Positions 13,189-13,315 of a stretch of DNA of 13,315 bases are shown here, one piece after another. How positions within the stretch are numbered: position 1 is the stretch's first letter; each line of letters begins with the position of its first letter. The translations under genes and the position numbers were made by a program. This DNA is from Cyanobacteriota bacterium (GTDB lineage Bacteria; Cyanobacteriota; Cyanobacteriia; Leptolyngbyales; Leptolyngbyaceae): positions 1 through 13,315 of the forward strand of contig JAIXVO010000225.1 of the NCBI GenBank assembly GCA_027482985.1. Reading direction: 5' to 3'. The notes below the pieces were generated by a model. The model had not been told where the DNA came from and made no database searches. It was given only the letters and a program-made list of their open reading frames with translations.

Positions 13189-13315
13189 TCAAATAGCATT
13201 GCGTTGAGAGCGCGGGAGGAGGAACAAAATCGCGATCACGGCGATTCCTTTCACGAACCAAGGAGTCCAGAATAGACTCAGAAGAAAACAGAATAAACTC
13301 AGTAAACCTGTAGTC
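13189..13315 (-). CDS. C-terminal end of a small membrane protein (partial, cut by window edge)
   Basis: Reading the minus strand from 13314 gives 41 residues to a TGA at 13189-13191. They contain two hydrophobic stretches (GLLSLFCFLLSLFW and FVKGIAVIAILFLL) separated by a short TPW turn, then a basic end PRSQRNAI. Such a pattern is unlikely in a random frame and looks like the end of an integral membrane protein. It stops 41 bases before hesB, so the two are probably in one transcript. The usual hesB neighbour is hesA, but this end is not HesA-like. I cannot name the family. Confidence 0.5.
   Translation of the reverse strand, partial: TTGLLSLFCFLLSLFWTPWFVKGIAVIAILFLLPRSQRNAI

Noticed and set aside
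13148..13315. N-terminal extension of HesB, the frame being open to the window edge
   Set aside because: The ATG at 13147 has a good AGGAG and gives the normal HesB length. The upstream residues are unlike the family and overlap a better membrane-protein frame.

Overview
The window looks like chromosomal DNA of a diazotrophic cyanobacterium, probably filamentous and Leptolyngbya-like. The evidence is the very frequent HIP1-type octamer (GCGATCGC), a CrtH-type carotenoid isomerase, a DUF6335 protein known from cyanobacteria, short heptamer repeats typical of cyanobacterial intergenic DNA, and the edge of a nitrogen-fixation (nif) gene cluster with a HesB / FdxH / FeoA / FdxB order. Genus is inference; no rRNA or tRNA gene is visible.

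Left part (1-5060): the tail of an unidentified gene, then a secreted FxLyD-like protein, both on the + strand. Facing them on the minus strand are a YggT/Ycf19-family membrane protein, a small glycine-rich membrane-anchored protein and uracil phosphoribosyltransferase (upp). Divergent from upp, after about 510 bases holding a near-consensus promoter and a GC-rich dispersed repeat, come crtH and a DUF6335 gene on the + strand.

Middle (5260-10160), all + strand: the ATPase and permease genes of a DrrAB-like ABC-2 exporter. They are separated by about 1 kb of A/T-richer DNA that encodes a DUF6883 protein and a DUF4926 fusion protein, and looks like an insertion of a toxin/immunity-like or other accessory pair. 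Then follow larB (nickel-pincer cofactor synthesis) and an alpha/beta-hydrolase-fold protein that appears to have lost two residues of its catalytic triad.

Right part (10380-13315): mop (a molybdate-binding molbindin, + strand) converges on a minus-strand nif accessory series. In transcription order this is a membrane protein cut by the window edge, hesB (A-type Fe-S carrier), fdxH (2Fe-2S ferredoxin), a FeoA-domain protein, fdxB (2[4Fe-4S] ferredoxin) and a SAM-dependent methyltransferase whose start lies 2 nt after the fdxB stop. Together these would serve Fe-S assembly, electron delivery to nitrogenase and Fe/Mo supply. Several intercistronic hairpins lie between these genes, and a dispersed repeat is shared between this region and the end of the DUF6335 gene.
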